Positions 18,860 to 26,482 of a DNA stretch of 64,000 nt are shown one piece after another. The notes below the pieces were generated by a model. The model saw only the letters and a program-made list of their open reading frames with translations. It ran no database searches and was not told the DNA's origin. The translations under genes and the position numbers were made by a program. Source of the stretch: Lachnospiraceae bacterium (GTDB lineage: Bacteria > Bacillota_A > Clostridia > Lachnospirales > Lachnospiraceae); the NCBI GenBank assembly GCA_017416505.1, contig JAFQCI010000146.1:1-64000 (forward strand). Direction: 5' to 3'. Numbering within the stretch: the first letter of the stretch is position 1; each line of letters begins with the position of its first letter.

Positions 18860-18934
18860 CCTATCTCATCTCCAAAATCAAACTCCACTTATTTAAAACA
18901 TATCTTGTATGTTACTACTTACGTGGCTAGTTTC

Positions 18935-20050
18935 TTACATTTCCATAATAATCTCTCTTGCTACACTTTCCTCTATTGGCGTTGCAAACACTCCTTCTTC
19001 AAATTCTACAACATCACCAATTCCTTTTTGAATTACAAATCTTATTCTTCCATTTTTCACTTTTTTGTCGGTATATAATTTTTTCACCAATTCTTCCCGA
19101 TTAATATAATCCGGTATCACCACTGGGAGATTTGCTTTTTCCAATACTGAAATTACTTCTTTGCTTTCCTCCAAAGACATATAACCTAATTTATGAGCCA
19201 GTTTTACCTGTGCAACCATACCGATGGAAAGAGCTTCTCCATGTAGCAACTTATAATCACTGACGGTTTCAATGGCTCTTCCTACTGTATGTCCCAGATT
19301 TAACACTTCTCTTAATCCACTTTCTCTTTCATCTTTCATTACCACTTCATATTTAATCCTGCAATTTTCATTGGCAATGCGTTCACATACTTCTTCCTTA
19401 ACCTGAAATGCTTCATTGATATGTACTTTTAAATAATCAAAAAACTCCCTACTGGCCATACAAGCGTGTTTTATCGTTTCTGCCAATCCACTTGCTATCT
19501 GTCTTTCCGGTAAAGTTTTCCATGTAGCAATGTCTATATATACTTTTTCCGGCTGGTTAAATAATCCAATTAAGTTAGTTGCCAATGGGGTATCTACTGC
19601 GGTCTTTCCGCCTACGGAAGCATCTGCTGCCGCTAGCAAAGTAGTGGCATAATTGATAAAAGGAACACCCCGGCCAAAAGTACCTGCCACAAATCCGGAC
19701 AAATCTGTGACTACACCGCCACCAACGGCAATGATACAACAATCTCGTCTATAACCTTTTTCCAGCATGGCATCTTCTACCATTTCCTTGGTTTTTCTTG
19801 TCTTTTGTTTTTCTCCAGCTTCAAATACAAATAAGTCTGCTTTATATCCCGCTTCTTTCAATTTGTCCAATATCTTGTCTGCATATAATTCTTTCACAAT
19901 ACTGTCCGTTATAACAGCAAATTTTGTAATATTTCCCACCAGACCATTGTTCAAATCAGAGATAAGTCTATCCTCTAACCCATAACCAATTTCTATTTCA
20001 TAGCTGTCATCTACAACTTTCTTTAATTCCACATGAAATTTTTTACTCAT
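18935..20050 (-). CDS. aroB: 3-dehydroquinate synthase
   Basis: This is the second enzyme of the shikimate pathway; it converts DAHP to 3-dehydroquinate using NAD and a divalent metal. The start MSKKFHVEL at 20050 follows GGAGAGG; the longer frame is rejected. At 371 residues it has normal length. Visible motifs are the NAD-binding GGGVVTDLSGFVAGTFGRG, the substrate/metal region ADASVGGKTAVD, and metal ligands in GLAETIKH, LNLGHTVGRAIE and LLHGEALSIGM. No other aromatic synthesis genes are nearby. Confidence 0.96.
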   Translation of the reverse strand: MSKKFHVELKKVVDDSYEIEIGYGLEDRLISDLNNGLVGNITKFAVITDSIVKELYADKILDKLKEAGYKADLFVFEAGEKQKTRKTKEMVEDAMLEKGYRRDCCIIAVGGGVVTDLSGFVAGTFGRGVPFINYATTLLAAADASVGGKTAVDTPLATNLIGLFNQPEKVYIDIATWKTLPERQIASGLAETIKHACMASREFFDYLKVHINEAFQVKEEVCERIANENCRIKYEVVMKDERESGLREVLNLGHTVGRAIETVSDYKLLHGEALSIGMVAQVKLAHKLGYMSLEESKEVISVLEKANLPVVIPDYINREELVKKLYTDKKVKNGRIRFVIQKGIGDVVEFEEGVFATPIEESVAREIIMEM

Positions 20051-20314
20051 TTTTCTTCCTCTCCAAATATTTATTGATACCAAGTTCAAAAATTCATGTC
20101 TTCCTACTTGTATGAAGAAACATGACTTTTAAACCCTCAAAAACACGAAAACGCAGCCCAAACGGGCAAATTCCGCATTTTTTAGACATCATTTATTATC
20201 TTATTATATCAAAAATCCCCTTCATAGCAAGAAAAATAACATCATATTTTGGGAAATAAAAAGATTTATTGTAAAAAAGCAATTTACATATTCTTCTTTT
20301 TTTTAATTTCATAC

Positions 20315-20439
20315 TTGAAAACAAAAAAACAATGTGCTATAGTAAAATCACAAAAGGAACAACCGCCCACAAGGTGGGTTGACCTGTTTTTTAGATGAAA
20401 AACCACCCTATCCCTGGTCAAAGTTCAAGGGTGGTTTTT
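20315..20439 (+). ncRNA. putative antisense RNA antitoxin (RatA-like), module 1
   Basis: Promoter TTGAAA (20315-20320), 17 bases, TATAGT (20338-20343) faces the toxin gene. The predicted RNA of about 90 nt ends at a strong hairpin, AACCACCCT / AGGGTGGTT (20401-20436), followed by T5. It ends just before the toxin stop codon (20450), so it would pair with the 3' part of a toxin mRNA that reads through this hairpin. This layout matches txpA/ratA-type type I systems. Confidence 0.55.
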
Positions 20440-20449
20440 CTATGTAGTA

Positions 20450-20551
20450 TTACTTACAAAACGTAAATACGAATGTAAGTAACGCTAAAAGGAAAATACC
20501 GAATGTCAATAAATCCTTAAAATCAAAATTGGGATTATTTTGATTTTCCAT
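20450..20551 (-). CDS. holin-like type I toxin, module 1
   Basis: This is a 33-residue peptide: a polar N terminus MENQNNPNFDF, then one hydrophobic helix (LLTFGIFLLALLTFVFTF) ending in Cys-Lys. Length, the strong GGGGGTG ribosome site and the FGxFLxALLT pattern match the small holin-like toxin family (TxpA/BsrG relatives), which damages the membrane when translated. The opposing RNA gene at 20315-20439 is the expected antitoxin. It is too short for ordinary gene finding. Confidence 0.7.
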   Translation of the reverse strand: MENQNNPNFDFKDLLTFGIFLLALLTFVFTFCK

Positions 20552-20654
20552 AGCATCACCCCCATTCTTAAAGAATAGAGGTCAATACACCCTGCAACAC
20601 GATTGCTCCATATAACAATATTGTCACATCTTTTCAAATATTGCAATCATATTT

Positions 20655-20876
20655 TTATTTTATGTCTCTTGCTATTTCAATCACTGCCTGTTCCCAAAAT
20701 TCTTCCGGAACATCCGGCCAATTACATTCTCCATTTTTTTCTGTGGATATGCCAATTTTCCAACATAATCACCTAAGAAAACGAATGTTTCAATCTTTTT
20801 CTCCAATGCATAGTCGATACATTTTTTTTAAGCGACATAATTTCCATGAATATCTGATAATACTGCTATCTTCATC
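20655..20876 (-). pseudogene. decayed metallophosphoesterase gene
   Basis: The minus strand starts MKIAVLSDIHGNYVA with the family metal motif (SDIHGN), hits an in-frame TAA, then continues KKCIDYALEKKIETFVFLGDY, the second motif. The last part (NGECNWPDVPEEFWEQAVIE) is in another frame and is the C terminus of such proteins. Roughly 70 codons remain of an expected 200 or more, so it has a stop, a large internal deletion and a frameshift. Confidence 0.75.
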
Positions 20877-20977
20877 TCATATACCCTCCAAATATAATTT
20901 ATTGATTGCCAAGAAATATGTAAAATCAATATTTGTGTACTTTTATTTATTACAAAAAAGTAACTAAAACTTGTTGA

Positions 20978-21166
20978 TTTTTTCAAAAAAATCTGCTATT
21001 ATTAAATTGAACGAAGAATGTCGTGGTCGTTCGGCTCACGATTGGAGTTCCCAAATGAGAGTCGGTTCGCTCTCCCGAATAGGTTGCAATGCCGAAAAAC
21101 AAGGAACCTTACAAAAGAATGGTAATGCTCCTGATTTTTTGTCAGGGGCATTTTTCTTGCTACAAT
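20978..21166 (+). ncRNA. candidate structured small RNA
   Basis: Promoter TTGATT, 17 bases, TATTAT (ending near 21001) leads into a stretch visibly richer in GC than its surroundings, with several short hairpins: GAACGA/TCGTTC, GAGAG/CTCTC and AGGTT/AACCT. It ends in terminator GCTCCTGA / TCAGGGGC followed by ATTTTT (about 21127-21156). A 65-codon frame through it has no ribosome site and no recognisable protein. It lies directly upstream of the PBECR-like pseudogene. The RNA family was not recognised. Confidence 0.5.
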
Positions 21167-21179
21167 AGGTGAATTTACA

Positions 21180-21583
21180 ATGGATGATTTATTGCAAAAA
21201 TATAATGATTACATCCGCTAAAAAAATTGCAGGGCTGTGTACCTGCTATCTAACGGAATGATAATTGATTTCACATACAAAGAAGAAAATTTCATACATT
21301 TGCTTGGCTTGCATAAATTAACGGATATTCAACTCATCCAGTTATTCAATGACAAAAGCAATAAAAAAGTGCAAACAAAATATATCATTAGCCGCATCAA
21401 GAAAAGTAATTTTACAGATGCAATGGTAAAAGCAAGCGTATTTTATAATGATATAGCAGATACATAGAAACATTTTTTCATCAAACAACAGATATGTATC
21501 TAAAAGGTCAAACAATAGTAAATGTCAAAAGTTTTACCCTATACACGCCTAATAACCAAGTTATTGTACATGATTCATTCTAA
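21180..21583 (+). pseudogene. decayed phage-type PBECR-like nuclease domain gene
   Basis: ATG at 21180 reads MDDLLQKYNDYIR, then TAA (21219), then continues in the same frame with VYLLSNGMIIDFTYKEENF and IHLLGLHKLTDIQLIQLF. Near 21460 a frameshift moves the continuation (RYIETFFHQTTDMYLKGQ) to another frame, ending at 21583. The IDFxxxxENFxHLLGLHKL pattern resembles phage-associated PBECR4-type nuclease domains; this name is an inference. One stop and one frameshift make it inactive as written. Confidence 0.6.
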
Positions 21584-21590
21584 TAGTTCT

Positions 21591-22025
21591 TTAATTTTCT
21601 CCTAATACCCAAACATATGCATAAATACCTTCTTCTGAACCCATTTCATATCTTTTCATACACCGAATCACCGGCCATAAGATTGTTCCATTGGCTAATT
21701 TAACCGAAATTTCTATTTCACCTTGCGGATTACTATCATCTGTAATCCATTCTCCACCGTATAATTTTATTATAGTCTGCCCTATATAAGCACCTAAACC
21801 AAACAAAATCTGCCCCCGATTCCCTGAAAGAATCCCATTAGGATTATTTTGCTCATCAAAAAATCGATCGATTTCTTTCATGCTTTCTAAAGTATAATCC
21901 GCTTCATATCCAGAAGAATTTAATGCTTTTACAATCCAATCCGATGCAATATAGATATCTTGCAATAGTGTATTTTTATTTGGCACTTCTTTCTTCTTAT
22001 TGAATAATTTATTTAATAATCCCAT
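21591..22025 (-). CDS. hypothetical cytoplasmic protein (possible DUF3806-like)
   Basis: The start MGLLNKLFNKKKEVP at 22025 follows GAGGAGG. The 144-residue product has no signal or membrane helix. Its C-terminal half (GAYIGQTIIKLYGGEW, then EISVKLANGTILWPVIRCMKR) resembles small DUF3806-type proteins, but that is a loose match. Its promoter region (22050-22129) is nearly the same as that in front of the MmcQ gene at 24832-24911, so the two share a duplicated upstream segment. Confidence 0.65.
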   Translation of the reverse strand: MGLLNKLFNKKKEVPNKNTLLQDIYIASDWIVKALNSSGYEADYTLESMKEIDRFFDEQNNPNGILSGNRGQILFGLGAYIGQTIIKLYGGEWITDDSNPQGEIEISVKLANGTILWPVIRCMKRYEMGSEEGIYAYVWVLGEN

Positions 22026-22049
22026 CCTTATCCTCCTCAAATTTGTCTT

Positions 22050-22129
22050 AGTAATAGTATATCATTGTTACCCAATATTTCAATAATATAATAAAAAGAT
22101 GGCGTAGCAACCCTAAACATTGCTACGCC
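22050..22129. repeat. 80-bp duplicated intergenic segment, copy A
   Basis: This segment matches 24832-24911 without gaps at most positions. It includes the flagellin terminator hairpin and the upstream region of the 144-residue gene. Confidence 0.75.
22101..22129 (-). terminator. flagellin gene terminator
   Basis: Ten-base arms GGCGTAGCAA / TTGCTACGCC with a 9-base loop are followed on the minus strand by ATCTTTTTAT. It lies 59 bases past the flagellin stop. Confidence 0.85.
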
Positions 22130-22187
22130 AAATAATTAACATTTTCAAATATCTAAAATTAAATTTTCACCGTCGTAGATATCCTCA

Positions 22188-23685
22188 TCAACTTAACAAC
22201 TCAAGTACAGCCTGATTGCTTTGGTTGGCTTGTGCCATCATGGCATAACCGACTTGTTCCAAAATATTTGTATTAGAATATTCCAACATTTCCTTCGCCA
22301 TATCGACATCTCTAATTCTAGATTCGGATGCCTGTAAATTTTCTTCTGTATTGTTCAGACTGTCTACAGTATGTTCCAAACGGTTTTGGTAAGCTCCCAT
22401 TTTGCTTCTCTCTTCGCTTACGATATTTATGGCATCATGAAAAATAGAAATCGCCTGGCTGCTACCTGCCTGGGTTGAAACATCTGCATAAGAAACACCT
22501 AATAGATCCGAACTGATAGCAGGAAGTTTTATCTCAATGGTCTGCCCTGCTTTTGCTCCTACCTGGAAAATAAGATCTGCATCTTGTATTTCATCTGCTC
22601 CTCCTTTTCCTGTAGCATAACCGGGACCAAATACACCATACCCAGTACCATTGGATACTTGCGCCTTCACACCAAAACTAGTCGCAAGGTAGTCTGAAGA
22701 CTGAATCTTGGTCGCATCGGCAGGGAATCCAATTTCCGTAGCAGTTTCCATCGGCCTTTGATCATAAATAATTAACTTCGACGCATTGGTATCATCAATT
22801 ACCATACGTGTAAAATGATTATCCATCTCTCCATTACCGGTAGCTTCATAAATTCTTTTTACTAATTCTTCCCCTGTTCCTTTTCCGGATGCGGCTGTCA
22901 GGTCACCAATGCCCACCTTATATATGTAATGACCTCCACTCATTTCTACAGAAGATGTCGTTTCTTTCGTAAAAGTTACACTATAATTTCTCGAACAGGT
23001 ACAACAGGTACTATGAAAACCATTATCCACCAATTCATCAATCATCGCATCCGAACCATCAAACGCTGAAAAATCCACAGAAGCTGCAGCATGTTTATTA
23101 TTATGTTCTAAGGTCTGGGTTATATTATTTGCATCAAGATAGGTATACTTCGCCGCTGTAGTATAATTAATATCATCTAACTGTGTAGTGGAACTCATGG
23201 TAACCCAGCTTGGCAAACTTCCATTAATGTCAACCTCTTCCGTATAATCGCTTATTGTTCCCATGCCACCTCTAAGCACCCGGATTTCATTAAAGTTAGC
23301 CCTCTGGGACAAACCATCAATTTCTTCTTTTAACTGTGAAATTTCCTGTTGTATGCATTGTCTGTCTGAATCTGTCAAAACATCATTAGCCGCCTGAACT
23401 GACAATTCGATGCCCCTTTGTAACATGGCATGCACTTCTGCCATAGCTCCATCTGCAACCTGTATCAAAGAAATACCATCCTGTGCATTTCTGGAAGCCT
23501 GTGATAATCCCCGGATCTGGCTACGCATTTTTTCTGATATGGCAAGTCCCGCTGCATCATCAGCAGCACGATTAATTCTGTAGCCTGACGCCAGCTTTTC
23601 TGTTGATTTGGCTCTGTTTTTTTTTATTTATTCCAAACTGCCTTTGAGTATTCATAGCAGGTAGGTTATGGGCAACAATATACAT
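22188..23685 (-). CDS. hag: flagellin, frameshifted in a 9-A tract
   Basis: The true start is ATG 23685 after AAAGGAG: MYIVAHNLPAMNTQRQFGIN. In the A9 run at 23625-23617 the frame is lost and a stop follows about 20 codons later. Removing one A restores an unbroken flagellin (KSTEKLASGYRINRAADDA, then MRSQIRG onward) of about 498 residues. The conserved C-terminal helices are intact (RIRDVDMAKEMLEYSN, QVGYAMMAQANQ). The central region holds a Cys-rich STCCTCSRNYSV. A sigma-28-type promoter and a terminator are present. No other flagellar gene is in the window. The tract may be a phase switch, a sequencing error or real decay. Confidence 0.85.
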
Positions 23686-23811
23686 AATTTCACTCCTTTG
23701 TAAAGATAATATCAGTTAAAAAAATTCACGCATCCCTTTTTTCTACAAATAAGTATAAACCTAAAATCCCATATTAGCAATCACTAAATCATCGTTATAT
23801 CATTTTATATT

Positions 23812-23839
23812 TTATCGGCCAATTCATCTAAAAACATTA
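23812..23839 (-). promoter_or_regulatory. sigma-28 (FliA/SigD) type promoter of flagellin
   Basis: On the minus strand TAAT (23839-23836), 16 bases, then GCCGATAA (23819-23812), close to the TAAA-N15-GCCGATAA motility consensus. The leader to the ATG is about 120 nt. The rest of 23686-23973 has no gene. Confidence 0.6.
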
Positions 23840-23973
23840 GCTCTTACTAATATTTATTTTTATTAACTCCTTAATCTAATAAAAATAATACATTATAATT
23901 AGGATATATTGTGGCAAAAATTTTATAAAAGACCTTTGATACCTATATCACAGAATAAAAAAGGAGTTTATCA

Positions 23974-24306
23974 ATGCCAGATTTAGACTTTAAAACAATT
24001 GGTCAAAAAATTAAAGTACGCAGACAAGCCGTAAACATTACACAAGAAGTGATAGCCAATTACTTAGATGTCAACCAATCGCACATCAGCAATATCGAGT
24101 GTGGTCGTGCAAATCCTTCTTTGACCCTTCTTATTCAAATTGCAAACATATTAGAATGCAGTGTAGATTGTTTTATCGATCATGAATATACCTTTCATAA
24201 AGAATCTGGGAATTCCACAACGATAGACCATTTAATCATAGAGAGGCTCACATATTGTGATACTGCTAAAAAGGAAAAAATATTAAAAATAATGGATATC
24301 CTTTAA
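23974..24306 (+). CDS. XRE-family transcriptional regulator
   Basis: This is a 110-residue protein. The N-terminal helix-turn-helix (about residues 7-62: IGQKIKVRRQAVNITQEV, SHISNIECGRANPSLTLL) is a standard Cro/CI-type domain. The C-terminal 45 residues have the compact helical form common in small clostridial regulators. It stands alone on the plus strand, divergent from the flagellin gene, with AAAGGAG upstream. Target unknown; nearby accessory genes or the flagellin are possible. It ends at a terminator shared with the convergent MmcQ gene. Confidence 0.88.
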   Translation: MPDLDFKTIGQKIKVRRQAVNITQEVIANYLDVNQSHISNIECGRANPSLTLLIQIANILECSVDCFIDHEYTFHKESGNSTTIDHLIIERLTYCDTAKKEKILKIMDIL

Positions 24307-24333
24307 CAAACAAACTTTTCATTGTAAAATAAA

Positions 24334-24365
24334 GTGAAGGAAGAACTATTTCATTCTTCCTTCAC
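24334..24365. terminator. bidirectional terminator between convergent genes
   Basis: Twelve-base arms GTGAAGGAAGAA / TTCTTCCTTCAC with an 8-base loop. It overlaps the stop codon of the MmcQ-like gene. Confidence 0.75.
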
Positions 24366-24751
24366 TTCTCCTTTCGTAGATCATTGTCTTCCTTTAATAA
24401 TTCGTTTTGTATCTTTTTGCTAAAACTGTTAAATACAGTTTCATATGCAAGGTCAATCATATTTAAAAGTTCCTCATCTGGAAAATCATCTAAATAAATT
24501 GTATTCCAATAAGGTTGTTGCACTGGCGGACAATGATAACCTCTAACAACTTTATTCGGATAAACATTTCTATAAAAATATCCAGCATCTTCTGTACATT
24601 TTAGCGTTATTTTATAGTCATATTCATACGGATACAGTTGCGCAAATATTTTATTGTTCAATTTATAACATATAGGAACATCTCCGAAAGGAAATGTTTC
24701 ATTTGCTTTATGTTTGCTTAAACAGTATTTCTTTATTTCTTCTACCTGCAT
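24362..24751 (-). CDS. MmcQ/YjbR family protein
   Basis: The 129-residue product has the whole-length pattern of this family: N-terminal EIKKYCLSKHKANETFPFGD, the middle KIFAQLYPYEYDYKITLKC and the C-terminal NTIYLDDFPDEELLNMIDLAYE. The family has a CyaY-like fold and is proposed to bind DNA; its real role is not settled. The upstream region (24832-24911) is a duplicate of that in front of the 21591-22025 gene. Confidence 0.85.
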   Translation of the reverse strand: MQVEEIKKYCLSKHKANETFPFGDVPICYKLNNKIFAQLYPYEYDYKITLKCTEDAGYFYRNVYPNKVVRGYHCPPVQQPYWNTIYLDDFPDEELLNMIDLAYETVFNSFSKKIQNELLKEDNDLRKEK

Positions 24752-24831
24752 ATCATAATTACCCCAAAATATCTCTATAATAATGGTTTCCAGTTAACAT
24801 ATTATAAAGTGTTTCAAATTTACATTCACAT

Positions 24832-24911
24832 AATAATAGTATATCATTATTACCCAATATTTCAACAATGTAGTAAAAAAATAGCATAGCAGTCATAAAC
24901 ATTGCTACTCC
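24832..24911. repeat. 80-bp duplicated intergenic segment, copy B
   Basis: This is the partner of 22050-22129. Its terminator hairpin has decayed (GCATAGCAG / TTGCTACTC). This suggests that a second unit of the copy A type once stood here. Confidence 0.7.
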
Positions 24912-24966
24912 CTTCATAACTATATATGGCATCGTAAAACATTGAAGTTATTTCTCAGTGTTTTTT

Positions 24967-25131
24967 TCAATAATCCCATGTATCTTTACAATCGTTATTA
25001 ATGTATATAATCTTATCTTTTAAATCATTAGGTATATATATTTCAAGTTTATCTTTTAACTTAAAAGGAATTACTATTTTATAAACCCAATCAGATAAAA
25101 CATTTTTATAAAGAAGATGAATAAGTCCATC
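24967..25131 (-). pseudogene. gene remnant, C-terminal part only
   Basis: A 54-codon open stretch reads DGLIHLLYKNVLSDWVYKIV and KDKLEIYIPNDLKDKIIYIN, ending CKDTWDY and a stop. It has no start codon or ribosome site and is closed by a stop upstream. Codon use looks like real coding sequence, so it is probably the tail of a lost gene. The family is not recognised. Confidence 0.4.
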
Positions 25132-25172
25132 GTTTTATGGGCGTAATTATGTTACACAATCTAAATTTTTTC

Positions 25173-25296
25173 TTGAAATATATATATTCGGGTGATACAA
25201 TATACTTACAAAGAGTGGTACTAAGTTGTACCCCTTGGGATATTTAGAAGTTAAAAATAACCGCCAAAGTTTCCACACAGGGGCGGTTATTTTTTG
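25173..25296 (+). ncRNA. putative antisense RNA antitoxin (RatA-like), module 2
   Basis: Promoter TTGAAA (25173-25178), 17 bases, TACAAT (25196-25201). The predicted RNA of about 90 nt ends at AACCGCC / GGCGGTT (25259-25288) plus T6, and overlaps the last codons of the toxin gene by a few bases. Architecture, spacing and terminator position match module 1. Confidence 0.55.
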
Positions 25297-25388
25297 TCGT
25301 TATGATGACATATCTCGTAGACGAGACCTATAAGTGCTACAATAAATAATCCTATCTGGATTAAATCTTCATATGTAACATACTGCAT
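25287..25388 (-). CDS. holin-like type I toxin, module 2
   Basis: The 33-residue peptide is MQYVTYEDLIQIGLF followed by IVALIGLVYEICHHNDKK. It has one membrane helix, a charged tail and a GGGGGT ribosome site with seven-base spacing. The YEDLIQIGLFIVALIGL pattern is close to the holin-like toxin family consensus. It has the same length as the module 1 toxin but a different sequence. The antisense RNA gene lies at its 3' end. Confidence 0.75.
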   Translation of the reverse strand: MQYVTYEDLIQIGLFIVALIGLVYEICHHNDKK

Positions 25389-25498
25389 AGGCATTACCCC
25401 CTTTCTCAAGGGGCAACCGTTCCCACTGGTCACATTATAGCACATATGATTAATTTATGTCGATAAAAATTAATGGATTATAGTGAGAATAACCCAAG

Positions 25499-26284
25499 TT
25501 ACTCTCCCTTCGTAGAGTATTGCCTTCCTTCATGGTCAATTCCATAATCCTTCGTTAAAATTAATTCCGATACCGGTTTAAAAGTATACCCCTGTTCCAA
25601 AAGTTTTTGTATCATAGGTTCTAAGGCATCTTTCGTATAGGTAGTTCCATTGTGGAGCAATAAAATAGAGCCATTTCCTAAATGTTTATGTTCCGTAACC
25701 GTTTGCACAATAGAATCTACCCCGTAATCCTTCCAATCCAGGCTATCCACGTCCCACTGTATGGTTTCATATCCGAATTCCCTTGCCTGTTTTATCAAAT
25801 CTCCATCGTAATCCCCATAAGGTGCTCTAAAAAGTTTCATATCATATCCGGTAAGCGTCTTTACCTTATCATGACAGCCCTGCATTTCACTGATATTTTC
25901 CTCTTTCGACAAAGTACTCATATGTTTATGATTATCACCATGATTTCCTATATCGTGTCCGGCTTCATATAGTTTTTTCACTGCTTCCGGATATTTTGAT
26001 ACCCATTCTCCGGTCACAAAAAAAGTCGCTTTGATATCATATTTATCCAAAATCTCCAGTATCGTATCAAAATCATCCACATTCCATGCGGCATCAAAGG
26101 TCAGACTGATTACTTTTTCCTCAGTATCTACGCAATAAATAGGCAATTCATCGGTTTTATCATTGGTTACCGGAAGTGTTTTTTCTCCTAAATAGGCACT
26201 TCCCCCTATCATCAAAACTGCCACTAAAAAGAATAAAATAAAAGGTTTCAATCTTGCTTCTTCTAAAAATTCCGTTGGATCCAT
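25499..26284 (-). CDS. polysaccharide deacetylase (PdaB-like), membrane anchored
   Basis: The start at 26284 (MDPTEFLEEARLKP) follows AAAGGGG. The 261-residue product has one N-terminal membrane helix (about residues 17-36), then a NodB-homology domain: VISLTFDAAW (catalytic Asp), HGDNHKHM (metal His pair, H-x3-H), APYGDYD and LLLHNG. TFDAAW in place of TFDDG is typical of PdaB-like sporulation/cell-wall deacetylases. It removes acetyl groups from peptidoglycan or related glycans outside the membrane. Confidence 0.92.
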   Translation of the reverse strand: MDPTEFLEEARLKPFILFFLVAVLMIGGSAYLGEKTLPVTNDKTDELPIYCVDTEEKVISLTFDAAWNVDDFDTILEILDKYDIKATFFVTGEWVSKYPEAVKKLYEAGHDIGNHGDNHKHMSTLSKEENISEMQGCHDKVKTLTGYDMKLFRAPYGDYDGDLIKQAREFGYETIQWDVDSLDWKDYGVDSIVQTVTEHKHLGNGSILLLHNGTTYTKDALEPMIQKLLEQGYTFKPVSELILTKDYGIDHEGRQYSTKGE

Positions 26285-26330
26285 GAAAAACCCCTTTTTC
26301 ATTACTCTATGCATCTTTAAAAGAAATATA

Positions 26331-26361
26331 CCCTTGATGATTTCATAAAATTCATCAAGGG
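26331..26361 (-). terminator. terminator after the hybrid sensor kinase
   Basis: Arms CCCTTGATGA / TCATCAAGGG with an 11-base loop are followed on the minus strand by TATATTTCTTTT. Confidence 0.75.
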
Positions 26362-26482
26362 TATTTTCATCTAATTCATCTTTAAAATATAAAACAATAT
26401 TGCTACAGTTTGTTCAGAAGCAATCATAACAAGGCAACAAGTTAGGCTAAAAGGGATTGATAAGATATATCTTAAATCATTA

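Noticed and set aside
18905..18930. Eighth copy of the palindromic repeat (GTTACTACTTACGTGG)
   Set aside because: Only one half resembles the family and no complementary arm follows; possibly a decayed copy.
20971..21168. 65-codon plus-strand ORF
   Set aside because: It spans the candidate small RNA promoter, hairpins and terminator, has no ribosome site and resembles no protein.
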